Below are positions 11,383-21,693 of a stretch of DNA of 64,000 nucleotides, piece after piece. The notes under the pieces were generated by a model. That model worked only from the letters and a program-made list of their open reading frames with translations. It ran no database searches and was not told the origin of the DNA. Source of the DNA: Citrus sinensis (lineage: Eukaryota; Streptophyta; Magnoliopsida; Sapindales; Rutaceae); assembly GCF_022201045.2 (NCBI RefSeq), contig NC_068557.1, forward strand, positions 2,170,001 through 2,234,000, given 5' to 3'. The position numbers and the translations under genes were made by a program. Each line of letters opens with the position of its first letter. The stretch's first letter is position 1.

Positions 11383-12616
11383 TAGGCTTGGCAAAACCTC
11401 GGGTCCGGTCCGGGTTTGGTGCAACCCGGGACCGGACCGGCTGCCAAAAATTGAAACCCGGACCCGGACAAAACCCAACTTTTGCATGTCCGGTCCGGGC
11501 TTGAGCCCGGCGTGTCTCGGGTCCAGATTTTGTCTTCCGGGCTTCTAAGCCCGCAAACAATTATTTCAAAAAAAATTAAAAAAGGCTCACAGCAGTAAGT
11601 CAGCAACATAAAATTAAAAAAGGCAAAAGGATTTGGCCTAAAAAATAGAGCAACAGTAATCACAAATTCACAGGCTCACAGCAAGTCAGCAACAATGCAC
11701 AAAATTGGTCGAAGATAAACACGAATAGCAACAGCCAACAGAGAAGCAATCGACAAAAATGCAACTGGGAAGACAAAATTTATTATTTCGCTAACAGACC
11801 TATAATGTTCTAATGTCTTTTCATTTTATTTAAAATACCAAGAAAAGAAAAGGTGAAATCTATATGTGTTGTTAGGCCAATTACCTAAGGTGTCGGTTCA
11901 AGATTCAAGAAACACAATGACCAGGTAATTAAACAAGGAGCAAAGTCACTTGCTATATATATATATATATTAAAGAGAGGGCTAAAACTGATGAGGCTGA
12001 GAAGGAGAGCTTGAAACAGAAGGCAAAAGAGTTGGATGAGGAGGTTGCTCGTCGTGATATGTAGTGATCGAGGAAAAAGACAAAATGATTGCAGATAAGG
12101 GAAAGATGGTTGATTAGTTGAAGAAGGAAAGCCAAGTTAAGCATGATGAAAATATTTTACTGGAGCAACAGCCGCAACCGAGCAAAACCGAGTCAGCAAA
12201 TGCCAAACGAGAAGAGATGATGCCCACTGCCGAGTACCGAGGGGCGACGGTGACGGACTGACGGTGGGTGCTAGCCAACGGTGACGGTGGGTAGCCGGTG
12301 GCAGCATCGCTGCTTATGCCTTTGAGTTTGGGTAACTGGGGTCTGGGAATTCGAATTAGGGATTTGGGTGTTTTGCGATTTGGGTTTGGGTAACTGGTTT
12401 TAGATTTTTTTTAAAGTTTATTCAGAAAACGGGTTCGGGTCCGGGTCCGGGTTCCGGGTTTTTGGTGCTGAACTCGGACTGTGCCCGGAAATGTCCGGGT
12501 TTTAAATTTTGAAACCCGGATCCGCTTTTGCAGCATATGCGGTCCGAGTTTTGCCCGGACCGGATTGGCCGAGTCCGGACTGGATCTGGTCCGGGCGGGT
12601 TTTTTTGACACCCCTA
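11383..12616. mobile_element. Non-autonomous hAT element nested in the copia leader
   Basis: Ends are TAGGCTTGGCAAAACC on the left and, read inward from the right, TAGGGGTGTCAAAAAAACC (11 of 14 matching). Flanking 8-mers AGTGCCCT and ACTGCCTT match at 6 of 8 positions, consistent with an aged hAT target duplication. The subterminal regions are packed with CCGGGTCCGG/CCCGGAC-type repeats, the kind of sites hAT transposases bind. There is no transposase frame. The interior (about 11970-12230) holds a fragment encoding a charged coiled coil, probably captured host sequence. Confidence 0.75.
11970..12230 (+). pseudogene. Captured coiled-coil gene fragment inside hAT element
   Basis: Reads AKTDEAEKESLKQKAKELDE then EVARRD. 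After a small frameshift and with internal stops it continues with stretches rich in Glu and Lys (EEKDKM, KKESQVKHDENILLEQQ). The heptad-like charged pattern suggests a cytoplasmic coiled-coil protein. I cannot name the parent gene. It is damaged and has no start or end of its own. Confidence 0.5.
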
Positions 12617-12664
12617 ACTGCCTTGTTTGTAACAAAAGCAAAGAAAACTAAATTCTTCCCACAA

Positions 12665-12928
12665 CTATTTTTCCACCATTTTTTCTTCCTTAAAAGCATT
12701 TCTAGCATTATAGAAACCCATGCCAATAAAAGAACAAGCCACACATACGTAAAAACTTAAGTTTACAAATCTATCAACAGTCTCATAAATTTTCCCAAAA
12801 AGTGATCTTAAAAAACCAAAAATATCATCAATTTTCTCAGCTTCCAATAAACAAACTATAAAAGTTTCGCACTCAAACACAGCCACACGCGCCTCCACGC
12901 ACTTCCCGGAATCACGGCCAACCACCAC
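12665..12928 (-). other. Antisense open frame in the copia leader, possible captured sequence
   Basis: An 87-codon minus-strand frame, with a hydrophobic segment (SFYVCVACSFIGMGF), lies between the hAT element and gag of the copia relic. It does not resemble copia proteins. It may be a captured exon or chance. I do not recognise the protein. Confidence 0.25.
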
Positions 12929-13159
12929 GTGCCTCCGTCACCACTAACTCACCCTCATGCGCTCCAGAGGTTGCAGAAGACGCAAAATAACGTGTCGTTT
13001 TCTTCTCTAGAAGTGCAGCAGCTTGGAAAATGACTCGTCATTTTTATTCCGTTAGAAACGACATGTCGTTTTCTTAAGCAGAAATAAAACAACTTGTTGT
13101 TTTTGCCTTAAATTTGTTTTTTCCTCGTTTGAAGCTATACAACATTTTTCTTTCTAAAC

Positions 13160-14098
13160 TTGTTTTTTGCAATAAAAAAGAAAAAAATAGAGAAAACTCC
13201 AACTGAATCTACTCATGTTGTCATTCAATCTGTTCAACCTGATGGAGTATTTAATGCCAGAATTATCCTTACTAAGACAAACTACGATATTTGGTCTCAA
13301 ATTATAGAGATGCATCTCGCAGAAAGAAAAAAAAAACTCTCATATATTCGTAGCAGCACAAAGCCATCTGACAAATTTTCAAAGGAATATGAGAAATGGT
13401 ATAGTGAGAAGCAAAAAGTAAAAAGATGGTTACTAATATCCATGTGTCCTGAGATCATGAAGCTATAGTTACGAATTCCTACAGCTTACAAAATTTGGAA
13501 TGCATTATCAAAAGTCTTTTATGATGGAAGCGATGAAATACAAGTTTTCACTCTAAACCAGAAGGCGTTCTCTACGAAGCAAAATGGACAACCACTCTCT
13601 AAATTCTACGGAGAATTGATCGAAGTATTTGAAGAACTTAATCATCGAGATAAAGTGGTCATGAAGGATCCAGAAGATGTTATAATATACAGAAAGTCTA
13701 TTGAAAGATTAAGAGTGCACATTTTTCTTGCTGGGCTAGATGAAGAATTTGACCAAGTTTGTGGAGAAATTCTACGAAAAGATACTATCCCAAACTTAAA
13801 AGAATGTTATTCTATAATCCGAAAAAAAGATGTACGGCAAAGCAAACTAAACAAGAAGGTGGACGACTCAGAAACGTCTGCTATGATAGCACTAGAGAAC
13901 AATGTTTTGAAATTGTTGGATATCCTGACTGGTGGCATACTCAAAGGAATAACACAAAGCAGGGATAAAAAACTGCAATGGCTGAATCCACATCCACTAC
14001 AGATCTTAGAAAAGAATCTTCAGCGCAAATTGCAACCCCTGTCAATTCAGGTAATGTCCTTAAAACTCTTACATATGTTATTAATAGTATATGAATAA
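13160..14098 (+). pseudogene. Copia gag remnant (UBN2-type)
   Basis: Two frames hold it: about 13190-13468 (TKTNYDIWSQIIEMHLAERK, typical of copia gag) ending at a TAG, then the same protein continuing through about 13480-13860 (FLAGLDEEFDQVCGEIL). The zinc knuckle is not clear. Broken by stops and a frameshift. Confidence 0.75.
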
Positions 14099-14099
14099 T

Positions 14100-15960
14100 T
14101 GATTATGGTGCAACTGATCATATGACTTTTGATTCTCGACAAGTTTCTCAATTGAAACCATCTTCACAAAAACATGTTTCCATTGTAAATAGAACTACAA
14201 CCTCAGTTATTGGGGAATGATCTTTACAACTCACAGTTAAATTAAATTTAGACTATGTGTTAATTGTTCCATCTTTAAATTATAATCTTTTATATGTGTC
14301 TCAAATAACCACTTACTTATCATGTGTTGTAATGTTTTGGCTCGATCATTGCGTGTTTAAGGACATCCAAACGAAGCAAATGATTGGTTATGGTATTAAA
14401 CGAGACAACTTATATTACCTGGAGATGACATCAACAAACACTGAAAAGCTAAGCCCCGCATTAGTAGCAAACAGTTCCATGAAAAAAAAAAGAAATAAGA
14501 AATTTGGTTATGGTATAGACGTTTAGGGCATGTGTCATTTGGTTACTTAAAAAAATTATTTCCTAGTTTGTTTCTGAAATTTGATGTTTGTGAACTTTCA
14601 AATAGTCATCGAACTAATTTTCCATTGTCCTTAAATAAAAATCCAGTTCCTTTCATGGTAGTACATTCTGATGTATGGGGACCATCTAAAGTTTCTATCA
14701 TTAGAAAAACTCATTGGTTTGTTACATTTATTGATGATTGTAGCAGAATGACATGGATTTTTTTTTATGAAATCAAAAGACGAAGTAAAATCTTAATTTA
14801 TTTCAAAGATTTCATATGATGGTGACGAATCTATTTCAGACACAAATTTGAGTTCTACATACTGATAAAGGAGGCGAGTATATGAGCACAGCAATTTAAC
14901 AGTTTTTTAAATCACAATGAACTGACCACCAAACCACTTGTGTGGGGACACTCCAACAAAATGGCGTTGCTAAACGGAAAAACAGACATTTACTAGAAGT
15001 TGTTCAAGCATCACTAATCTAGACCTACATGCCACTGTTTTATTGGGGAGAAGCACTAGTATCCGTAGCATACTTGATCAATCGGACACCTTCAATCTCC
15101 CTTGGATTCCAAACTCCTTTTCTGGTTCTAAATGAAGAATTATGTCATCAAATGTGCCAAATTTACCCTCATATATGTTTGGTTGTGTTGCCTTCGTTCA
15201 TTTGCCACGACAAGACAAATTATCTCCTCGAGCACTACGTTGTGTGTTTGTATGGTATGCCTTACATCAAAAGGGGTACTGATGCTATCATCCTCTATTA
15301 AAAAAAATATATACATCACCATGGACGCTTCTTTCATGAAGATATCATGTACTACCCATCGGAGCATAAATTTCATGGGGAGTATAATAAAGAGGAAATT
15401 CATACTCTTACATATCTTCCACCTGAAGAAGATTAATCCTCCATTGAGGTAGTAAACCTTCAAGATATTGGAAAATAAAATGGCGATGATTCTCAGGCTG
15501 AGACAAGTGAAGACACATTTGGGGAGCAAAATAACTCAGACATAACCACAATCGAGAACGAGTCCATGAAGAAATATCTAACAAATCATCTGCAGAGGAT
15601 GATCCTACCACAAATCCCAGTCTAATCAGAAGAATACTTCCCCATCATAAAAATAGAGGTATCTCTAAACCCACATATAAGTCTGACCTCTCTAGTAGAG
15701 TCAAATACCCTATGAGTAATTTTGTGTCTAACCATCGCTTGTCAGAATCAAATCAGTCATTTGTGAATCAGTTATCTATTGTGTCTATTCCTAACAGTGT
15801 ACAAGAAGCCTTAAAAAATCCAAAGTAGAAAGCGGCTATGAATGACGAAATGAGATCTCTTCCAAAAAAATCAAACATGGGAACTAGTTGATCTTCTACT
15901 AGGAAAGAAACCAGTGGGTTGCTCTTTAGAAGTATTTGTCGAGAGAGTTTGAGATGAAGG
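14100..15960 (+). pseudogene. Copia protease-integrase remnant
   Basis: Protease region near 14100 shows IDYGATDHM (normally D-S/T-G-A). The gag-pre-integrase and integrase core near 14640-14810 show VHSDVWGP and FVTFIDDCSRMTWIF. 'TDKGGEY' is near 14860 and 'NGVAKRKNRHLLEV' near 14960, where the usual catalytic Glu is Lys. The start of the RT region (KAAMNDEMRSL) appears near 15830, after which homology stops. Many stops and shifts; non-functional. Confidence 0.75.
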
Positions 15961-15963
15961 AAC

Positions 15964-17323
15964 TCAAAAATAAAAATAAAAATCATACCCAATAAAAGAG
16001 AAAAAATAATCCACAAAAAAATCATCAAGAAAATAAATTTGAGACAAAGAGAAGATATTAATTAACCCCTGGGTTGCCTTGGAACCACAGCTTTGGCTTC
16101 CATTTTTCAATTCTTGTCTACAAGTAATTTCTTGTTTGTTTACAAAGATGAAGGCTGATTAATGAAGCTCTATTAACAATGAATGAATCAAAAAACTTGA
16201 GTCTTGAAAAGACTAACGGTCATATTTTTCCAACTCCGAATTAGTGCCGTTTGATGAGTCCTTGCTAAAACAATCACTCGGCAAAAAATGATCATTTTTC
16301 AACCAGCAAAACTCATTCATTGTTTCTCACCTTAGTCAAGATTTAAAAATTGTTTCAAAATAAGCCTAGTGGTTAGAACCCAAGCGTCACAATTGTGATG
16401 TCATGGGTTCGAGCCCCTACAATAATTTCCTTCTTCAATTTGAGTGAAGACGGTACTATCCCTTTCGAAATATGAGTAGAGTGGACGTCCCTCAAATATT
16501 AGAGAGGGTTAAAATCTAGGTTGTACTATATAAGATTTGTAAATTAGTCCTAGTAATTATTTGATTGTAAATATTAATATACTAATCTAATTAAATATGG
16601 GTTGTAATCTAAGCATTAGTCTCATGTAATAAAAAAAATTGTTTCAAAATGAGATTCTTAAAAAAAATAATAAAATGATATTTAACTTAATTTTAATATA
16701 GGAAAAGGACATCTACACTTCCAAAGTTTGGGGAAATGGCCATCAATATCCCTAACTTTCCAAAAAGAGACACCAAGACCCCTTTTGACCATAATACCCT
16801 TTACTTCTATTATCCCAAAAAAATTGACTCTAATGTTTTATAATAAATAAAAATATAACATTAAAATAAATGAAATAGTATATACATTTTAAAATAGTTT
16901 CAATATTTAAAAACCATTTTAATATTTTAAATTATACTATATATATTTTATTATATTAAAGTAAATTTTATAATAAATAGAATCATAATATTGAAATATA
17001 TGCATTAAAATTTAAATTATCTTGAATATTATGTAAAATAATAATTTTATCATTATTAGTATATGAGAATTTTTTTAATTGTAGAATGTATTTAACGCAA
17101 ATATGTATTTAAAATCTCTACAATAAATAAAAATATACTATTAAAACAAATCTCTACAATAAATAAAAATATACTATTAAAACAAATCTCTACAATATAT
17201 ACATACATACATACATACATATACATTGGCTTGGTATTTTATTTTTCATTTTTAAACTTATTAAATCCTCTAACTATCATTTGAATTTTTTTTTCAATGA
17301 TGAAGAGGCCATTGCCAGATAAA
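15964..17323. repeat. Segmental block duplicated at 31221-32200
   Basis: From 'caataaaagagaaaaaata' through 'ttttaatattttaaat' this block matches 31221-32095 nearly base for base, including a SINE inserted at the same site. Beyond about 16930 the two copies diverge. This copy also holds a 36-bp tandem repeat (about 17113-17184, two units) and a short (catacata) run. No gene. Confidence 0.8.
16362..16634 (+). mobile_element. tRNA-derived SINE
   Basis: Starts with a tRNA-like head: A-box-like 'tagtggttagaac' and B box GGTTCGAGCCC at about 16406-16418. Ends in a short A run. It is flanked by a target duplication of about 16 bp (aaaattgtttcaaaat) at 16346-16361 and 16635-16650. The site without the SINE survives near 39528 ('aaaattgtttcagaatagg'). 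Related copies are at 31573 (+) and 49690 and 50290 (-). Confidence 0.8.
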
Positions 17324-17333
17324 TTATTAAAAT

Positions 17334-20040
17334 GAGTAATTATCAAAAACCACCCTTGAGGTTTGGCGTATTCTCAGTTTGATAGATTGTATTTGTGTAT
17401 TCTCAGCCACCTCCTTAGTATACCATTTAGTTGATCGTTTGTTACTGGAAAAAATGACCAAAATACCCTTGTGTTGAAAAAAAAATACTTCGTTCACACA
17501 AATCAAAGAATTGTTGGCCAGTCATATCTGTTTTAGCGCCAAGAGTTATGATTACATTGTAAATACCAAATAAAACATTGGACGGCCCCCCTGCATCAAC
17601 AGAAGGAGCAGAGATTCTAGTTCACTTTGAGGCAAGATTTAGGCGTTCAATCATTTTTGCAACACCAGTAATCCCTGCACTCATCTCATGCTGAACTTCT
17701 TTACCTAGTTGCTTAACTGAAGTATTCCTAGAGACCAGCCTCTCCTTTAAACTGCAGGTACCTTTTGAGATTAATTTCTTATATCTGTTAAGAAACAAAC
17801 GCAAGTCAAATTGACAAGTTGAAACATATAAATACCAATTCCAAATGGAACCAAGTTGCAAAAAATCTACCTGGCTGAAGCAGCAGACCATTTCGATTTT
17901 AGACTCTGAGAAGGAGAATACCTCCGAAGGGTTTGGCCTTCTTGGACTATCAGGTGGTGATTATCTGAAGAAAACTCTGAAAAAAAAATGATCTATTGAA
18001 TAATATGAAACATATATATATATATAATGGAAATCAATTAAATATATTTATAAATATAAAAACTTGTGCAATGGAAGCAAGAGCTTTCTAAGGCAAAAAA
18101 ATATGCATGATAAATCCACTTGTGAAAAGAAGAAGACAACAATCACGCTTTTCGAAAGTACATTTACATACAAAAAATGGAGAAAAAAGAATGCATGTCA
18201 GCTTATATGAGTGGGCAGAAATCATTCGTACTTCCACCCAAGCTGAGTAGCTGACTATTATTTCACTGCATCATTCAAAAAACTTTTACAGGAATAATTC
18301 AGCATTCCAAGCCAATTCTAGTTTTCTTTTATCCTTTCAAATAACCTCTTCGGCTTTGCCACCCAAATGCTAGTTAAAAACAATTGAAATATGGAAAATA
18401 ATTGGACTTTTGAGTTCCGAACAAATACCTGAATTTAAAAGGGTTATCTCTGTTAAGATCAGGATAAGATGAGAAGGTCGAGTCAGTTGATCTTATGACA
18501 GAAATTGGAAAATCACTGTAGATGACCCATGACAAAAATTTGGTATATTCGTACTTGTTGGCAGCGTTAAAGAAGCATTTGCAACAGAGCTAGAATCAAC
18601 CACTTGGGGAACATCAAGTCCAGGATATCTCTGCATATCTCTTTTACGAAAATATCGAACAGTAGCTAGATGTTGCATAACACGTGCTTCCTTATCATCG
18701 TAACCAAAGTACCATCTTGAAATATCCCATCTCACATATTAGAGATATAATAATAAACTTTATCTCACCAACCAAATATTTCAAAATACAATGTTGAGAA
18801 CATAATTTGAAACCAAACTAAATAATCACCAGCCCATTATCAAAATCTTCAGGGAAAGTAACAAGAGCAGCAGGAGCTATGTGCCTTGACTTGGAGAGCC
18901 TTTCACTCGCGATGGTAGTTAGAACCTCTTGGCTACAAAACAGAAAGACAAACTGAAATCAAAAGGAGACTATGTTCCTTTATCATTTGACGCTGGACAA
19001 ATAAAGATATATGAATGCAGTGAAGTAGAGCCAGTAGTCAAAGAGAAGAAAATAATTAAAACCACTAAGCTCACTGCTCCAGTGTGAGAGAATGCAGCAA
19101 ATCATTTTTTCAACCAAGACATGTACATATCGTGATAAAAAGAAAAAAAAACAAAATCAAGTATCCTCAAAATATTAATATTGCGGCACAAGGAATCTCC
19201 AACACTTAATTACATCTATAATTTAATAAAAACTAGCATGAATCCAAACAATCAGTGGCAATAGCTTAAACAATTAAAAAATTTTCATACCCATCTTCAA
19301 TCATTCACAAGGCAGCGTAATGTAGCTGAAGCCATCTTCAATCAAAATCAGGTGAACATGCATTTACAACAATCATTGACCTACAACTAACCCAATCGAT
19401 GGAAAACAATGGAAGCAACAGAGATACTCTCAAAAAATGTCGAGAGCCATTACTCATTTTTACCAAATTGATTAATTCCATCTAATAAAACTGACATGCA
19501 CAGTAATAAGCATTTTCATACCTCATTAGTGGCTCGAACAAACTGAGGTTGTCTGTGGGTCAACATGGAAACTCACTGGTCGGCATTCTTCCACCTGGCG
19601 GTCGTGATTCGGTTGTCCCTGCTATCAGCGTCTTCGAGTTCGTCATCATGGTCTCCCGATCGTGGCACCCTTTTTCTATTAAAGTATAGTATAGATGAAA
19701 GGGGCGTTGTTCTTGGTAGCTCCTGTTTGAACGGAGCAAGAAGATGCCATTTTCCTTTCTCATTTTTTTGTTATAATATTGTCTGTTGGTTAAAAGGATG
19801 TTTTTGTTTTTACCCATTGGAATATTAACAAAATTCAAATCAATTTCAGAATCCAATTTGATATTTTTAAGTTTGTTTGAATTTTTTATTATTAACGAGT
19901 TCTATTACTATCTTGCCCTCACTCACTAAACTTATACTAAACGGTGTATTAACTTAAGGGGAGGTGGCTGAGAATACGCGAATACAATCTATCAAATTGA
20001 TAATACGTCAAACTTTAGGGGAGGTTTGTGATAATTACCC
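17334..20040. mobile_element. MULE-type element with captured gene exons (Pack-MULE)
   Basis: Long terminal inverted repeats of about 90-100 bp: the left end begins GAGTAATTATCAAAAACC and the right end, reversed, GGGTAATTATCACAAACC. Similarity continues through GATAGATTGTAT and GTATTCTCAGCCACCTCC, at about 80% identity by eye. The flanks carry an exact 10-bp duplication TTATTAAAAT (17324-17333 and 20041-20050), within the 9-11 bp typical of Mutator-like elements. There is no transposase frame. The interior contains spliceable minus-strand exons of an unrelated host gene. Confidence 0.85.
17622..19660 (-). pseudogene. Captured multi-exon host gene inside the MULE
   Basis: Minus-strand exon-like segments, each bounded by GT/AG: around 19565-19650 (MTNSKTLIAGTTESRPPGG, a plausible N terminus), 18845-18945 (QEVLTTIASERLSKSRHIAP and VTFPEDFDNG), 18430-18731 (WYFGYDDKEARVMQHLATVR, RKRDMQRYPGLDVPQV), about 17880-17990 (RRYSPSQSLKSKWSAASAR) and 17622-17757 (KEVQHEMSAGITGVAKMIER). 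A one-base shift seems to break the 18430-18731 exon near 18535. Introns are retained, so capture was from DNA and not mRNA. I do not recognise the parent protein. Whether the copy is transcribed is unknown. Confidence 0.6.
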
Positions 20041-20050
20041 TTATTAAAAT

Positions 20051-20538
20051 CAAGTAATCAACTAGCTCTACAAGAATATCCCTTTTTAAAGGAAGATGAT
20101 TCTCTCTCTCGAAATTTTTATCTCGTGCTACAAACTTAAAACTGATGCCACTTCATTAACCACAAAAGATCTTTGAGGAAATGATGCTCCCCCCCCCCCC
20201 CCCCCCCAAAAAAAAAAAAAAGAGTCCTTCCATATTGTGTGAAGGCTAATATATCGATGAATCTAGATTTCTTTAAATTTTTTGCTTTACTCAATTCGAG
20301 ATAATAATTCAATCCATGCAAATATCTATCATTGTATGAGCTGACCAGTTAATAGGTTGATTGAATATGTGCGGTAAAGATTCCACGTATCTCATGACAG
20401 AATGCTGACCACTGGAACCCTATCTACTTTTACGCGATTAATTCACGAGCTTAGGCACGACAATTGCAATACAAATTATCCCCTCATCATATATTTCGTT
20501 AAAATTCATTCTGAAGCACTAAAACTAAACAATCGAAT
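20051..20538. promoter_or_regulatory. P450 upstream block with long C and A runs
   Basis: Matches 32205-32953 upstream of copy 5, minus an internal part. Near 20189-20221 a run of about 18 C is followed by about 14 A. The last 200 bp ('attgaatatgtgcggtaaag', 'cgttaaaattcattctgaa') are the shared P450 promoter and leader. Presumably this was the promoter of the now-truncated gene at 20539. Confidence 0.6.
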
Positions 20539-20744
20539 ATGGCTTTGAGGGTCGATGATGCCAGCAGCAATGAGAGTGCAATTATCACTTGTTTAGTTTC
20601 TGTGCTTGCCGTGGCTTATTTCGCATGGAATGTGAAAAAATCAAGGAAAGCAAATGCTAAACTGCCACCAGGACCTCGCGGCTTGCCTGTAGTCGGATAC
20701 CTCCCATTTCTCGGGACTACTGACTTGCACAAGAAATTCACGGA
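20539..20744 (+). pseudogene. Truncated P450 5' end (copy 3)
   Basis: Perfect P450 start: ATG, anchor, hinge and FLGTTDLHKKFTE, then the sequence changes abruptly to AT-rich DNA and a stop follows at 20776-20778. Only about 69 residues remain. The upstream region and first 55 residues are almost identical to copy 5 (32954), while the HKKFTE end matches copies 1 and 2. Confidence 0.85.
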
Positions 20745-21188
20745 ATTTATTTTACTATTATATTTTTATTCAAAATAATTTTAATTAGCTTTTAAAATTA
20801 ATGATTTTAGGAAATATAAATAAAGGTAACTAAGAATTCTCTTAATGCAATATATTATTAATTAGTTTAAAAATACAAATTTATTAATTAGAGAAATTAT
20901 TAGTGAATTTAAATTAATGATCTTAATGATTTGTTTGTACGATTGCCCCCAATCAAAGGTAATTTTCCTAAAAATTATTAGGAAATTAGAGAAATTTAAT
21001 TTTTTAGTGGGTTCAATTGCCCACACACCCCGACTGTATGTCCACCCCTGACCCTGACTGAAGCATTTTTTACAATATGTACTCCGTTTGTCGGCTGGAA
21101 AATAAAGGTCTTGACACATGATCACTTCATTCCTTTATTTACTTTGCTAAAGCAGATTTTGAGGTATTAAAACAAATAATAATTGAAT
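20745..21188. other. Intergenic, duplicated flank
   Basis: 20930-21110 is a diverged copy of 3090-3300. No gene. Confidence 0.5.
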
Positions 21189-21290
21189 ATGACTTTGTGG
21201 GTCGACGACGCCAGCAACGAGGAGACCGCCAATGATCACATGTTAAGTTTGCTGTAATTGCCATTGTTTTATATTAGTAGAATATTAGTG
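21189..21290 (+). pseudogene. Relic of P450 5' end
   Basis: 'atgactttgtgggtcgacga' and 'ccagcaacgaggagaccgcc' match the start region with an ATG still present, but the frame breaks at once (extra base in 'gccaatgatc') and homology ends within about 100 bp. It lies only 500 bp upstream of copy 4. Confidence 0.6.
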
Positions 21291-21693
21291 ATAAGATAAT
21301 TAAAGAATATTATAGGAGAAATTCTAATGTTTGTCTTTTAATAAATTAGTTTATAAGTTTAAAAAAATTAACATATATCAAAATATTATTGATTGGTGTT
21401 GGTTTCACGTCAGATTAAGACGTGACATTTTACTTGTGAGATTGAGACAATCGTCTTAGACTACTTCAATAGGTTTGAAGCGTAGGCGGCACCGCTTCAA
21501 TTTGCACCAATGTCTATCATTCTTTGTCCTAATTACTACGATAATTAATAACATGCAATTGAAATTATTAATGTTAGTACTTGCCTATAGATAAAGTTAT
21601 TGTACTTGAATCTTCACACATGATCACTTCATTCCTTTATTTACTTTGGTAACACAGATTTTGAGAGATATTAAAACTAAAGAATAATTGAAT
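21291..21693. other. Upstream region of copy 4
   Basis: 21290-21560 is a diverged copy of 3360-3560. The final 60 bp include the leader 'attttgaga...ttaaaactaa', also seen at 8880 and 21160. This promoter differs from those of copies 2, 5 and 6. No clear TATA box. Confidence 0.5.

Larger units (their letters stand above)
11161..15960 (+). mobile_element. Ty1/copia retrotransposon relic, 3' end lost
   Basis: The 5' LTR is 11161-11355 (195 bp, TGTTGAGAATG...TTCTTCA). The primer-binding site TGGTATCAGAGC at 11356-11367 is complementary to initiator tRNA-Met. A hAT element (11383-12616) sits in the leader. Gag remains lie at about 13160-14098 and protease-integrase remains at about 14100-15300. 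The frame fades at the very start of reverse transcriptase near 15900, and no RT core, RNase H or 3' LTR follows. The junction near 15960 leads into a block that recurs at 31221. Confidence 0.85.

Noticed and set aside
16406..16418. Possible tRNA gene at the GGTTCGAGCCC box
   Set aside because: No cloverleaf arms pair properly, and the head is followed by a SINE body and flanked by target repeats.
17160..17225. Tandem units as a CRISPR-like array
   Set aside because: Two 36-bp units without distinct spacers, followed by a simple-sequence run, in a plant nuclear setting.
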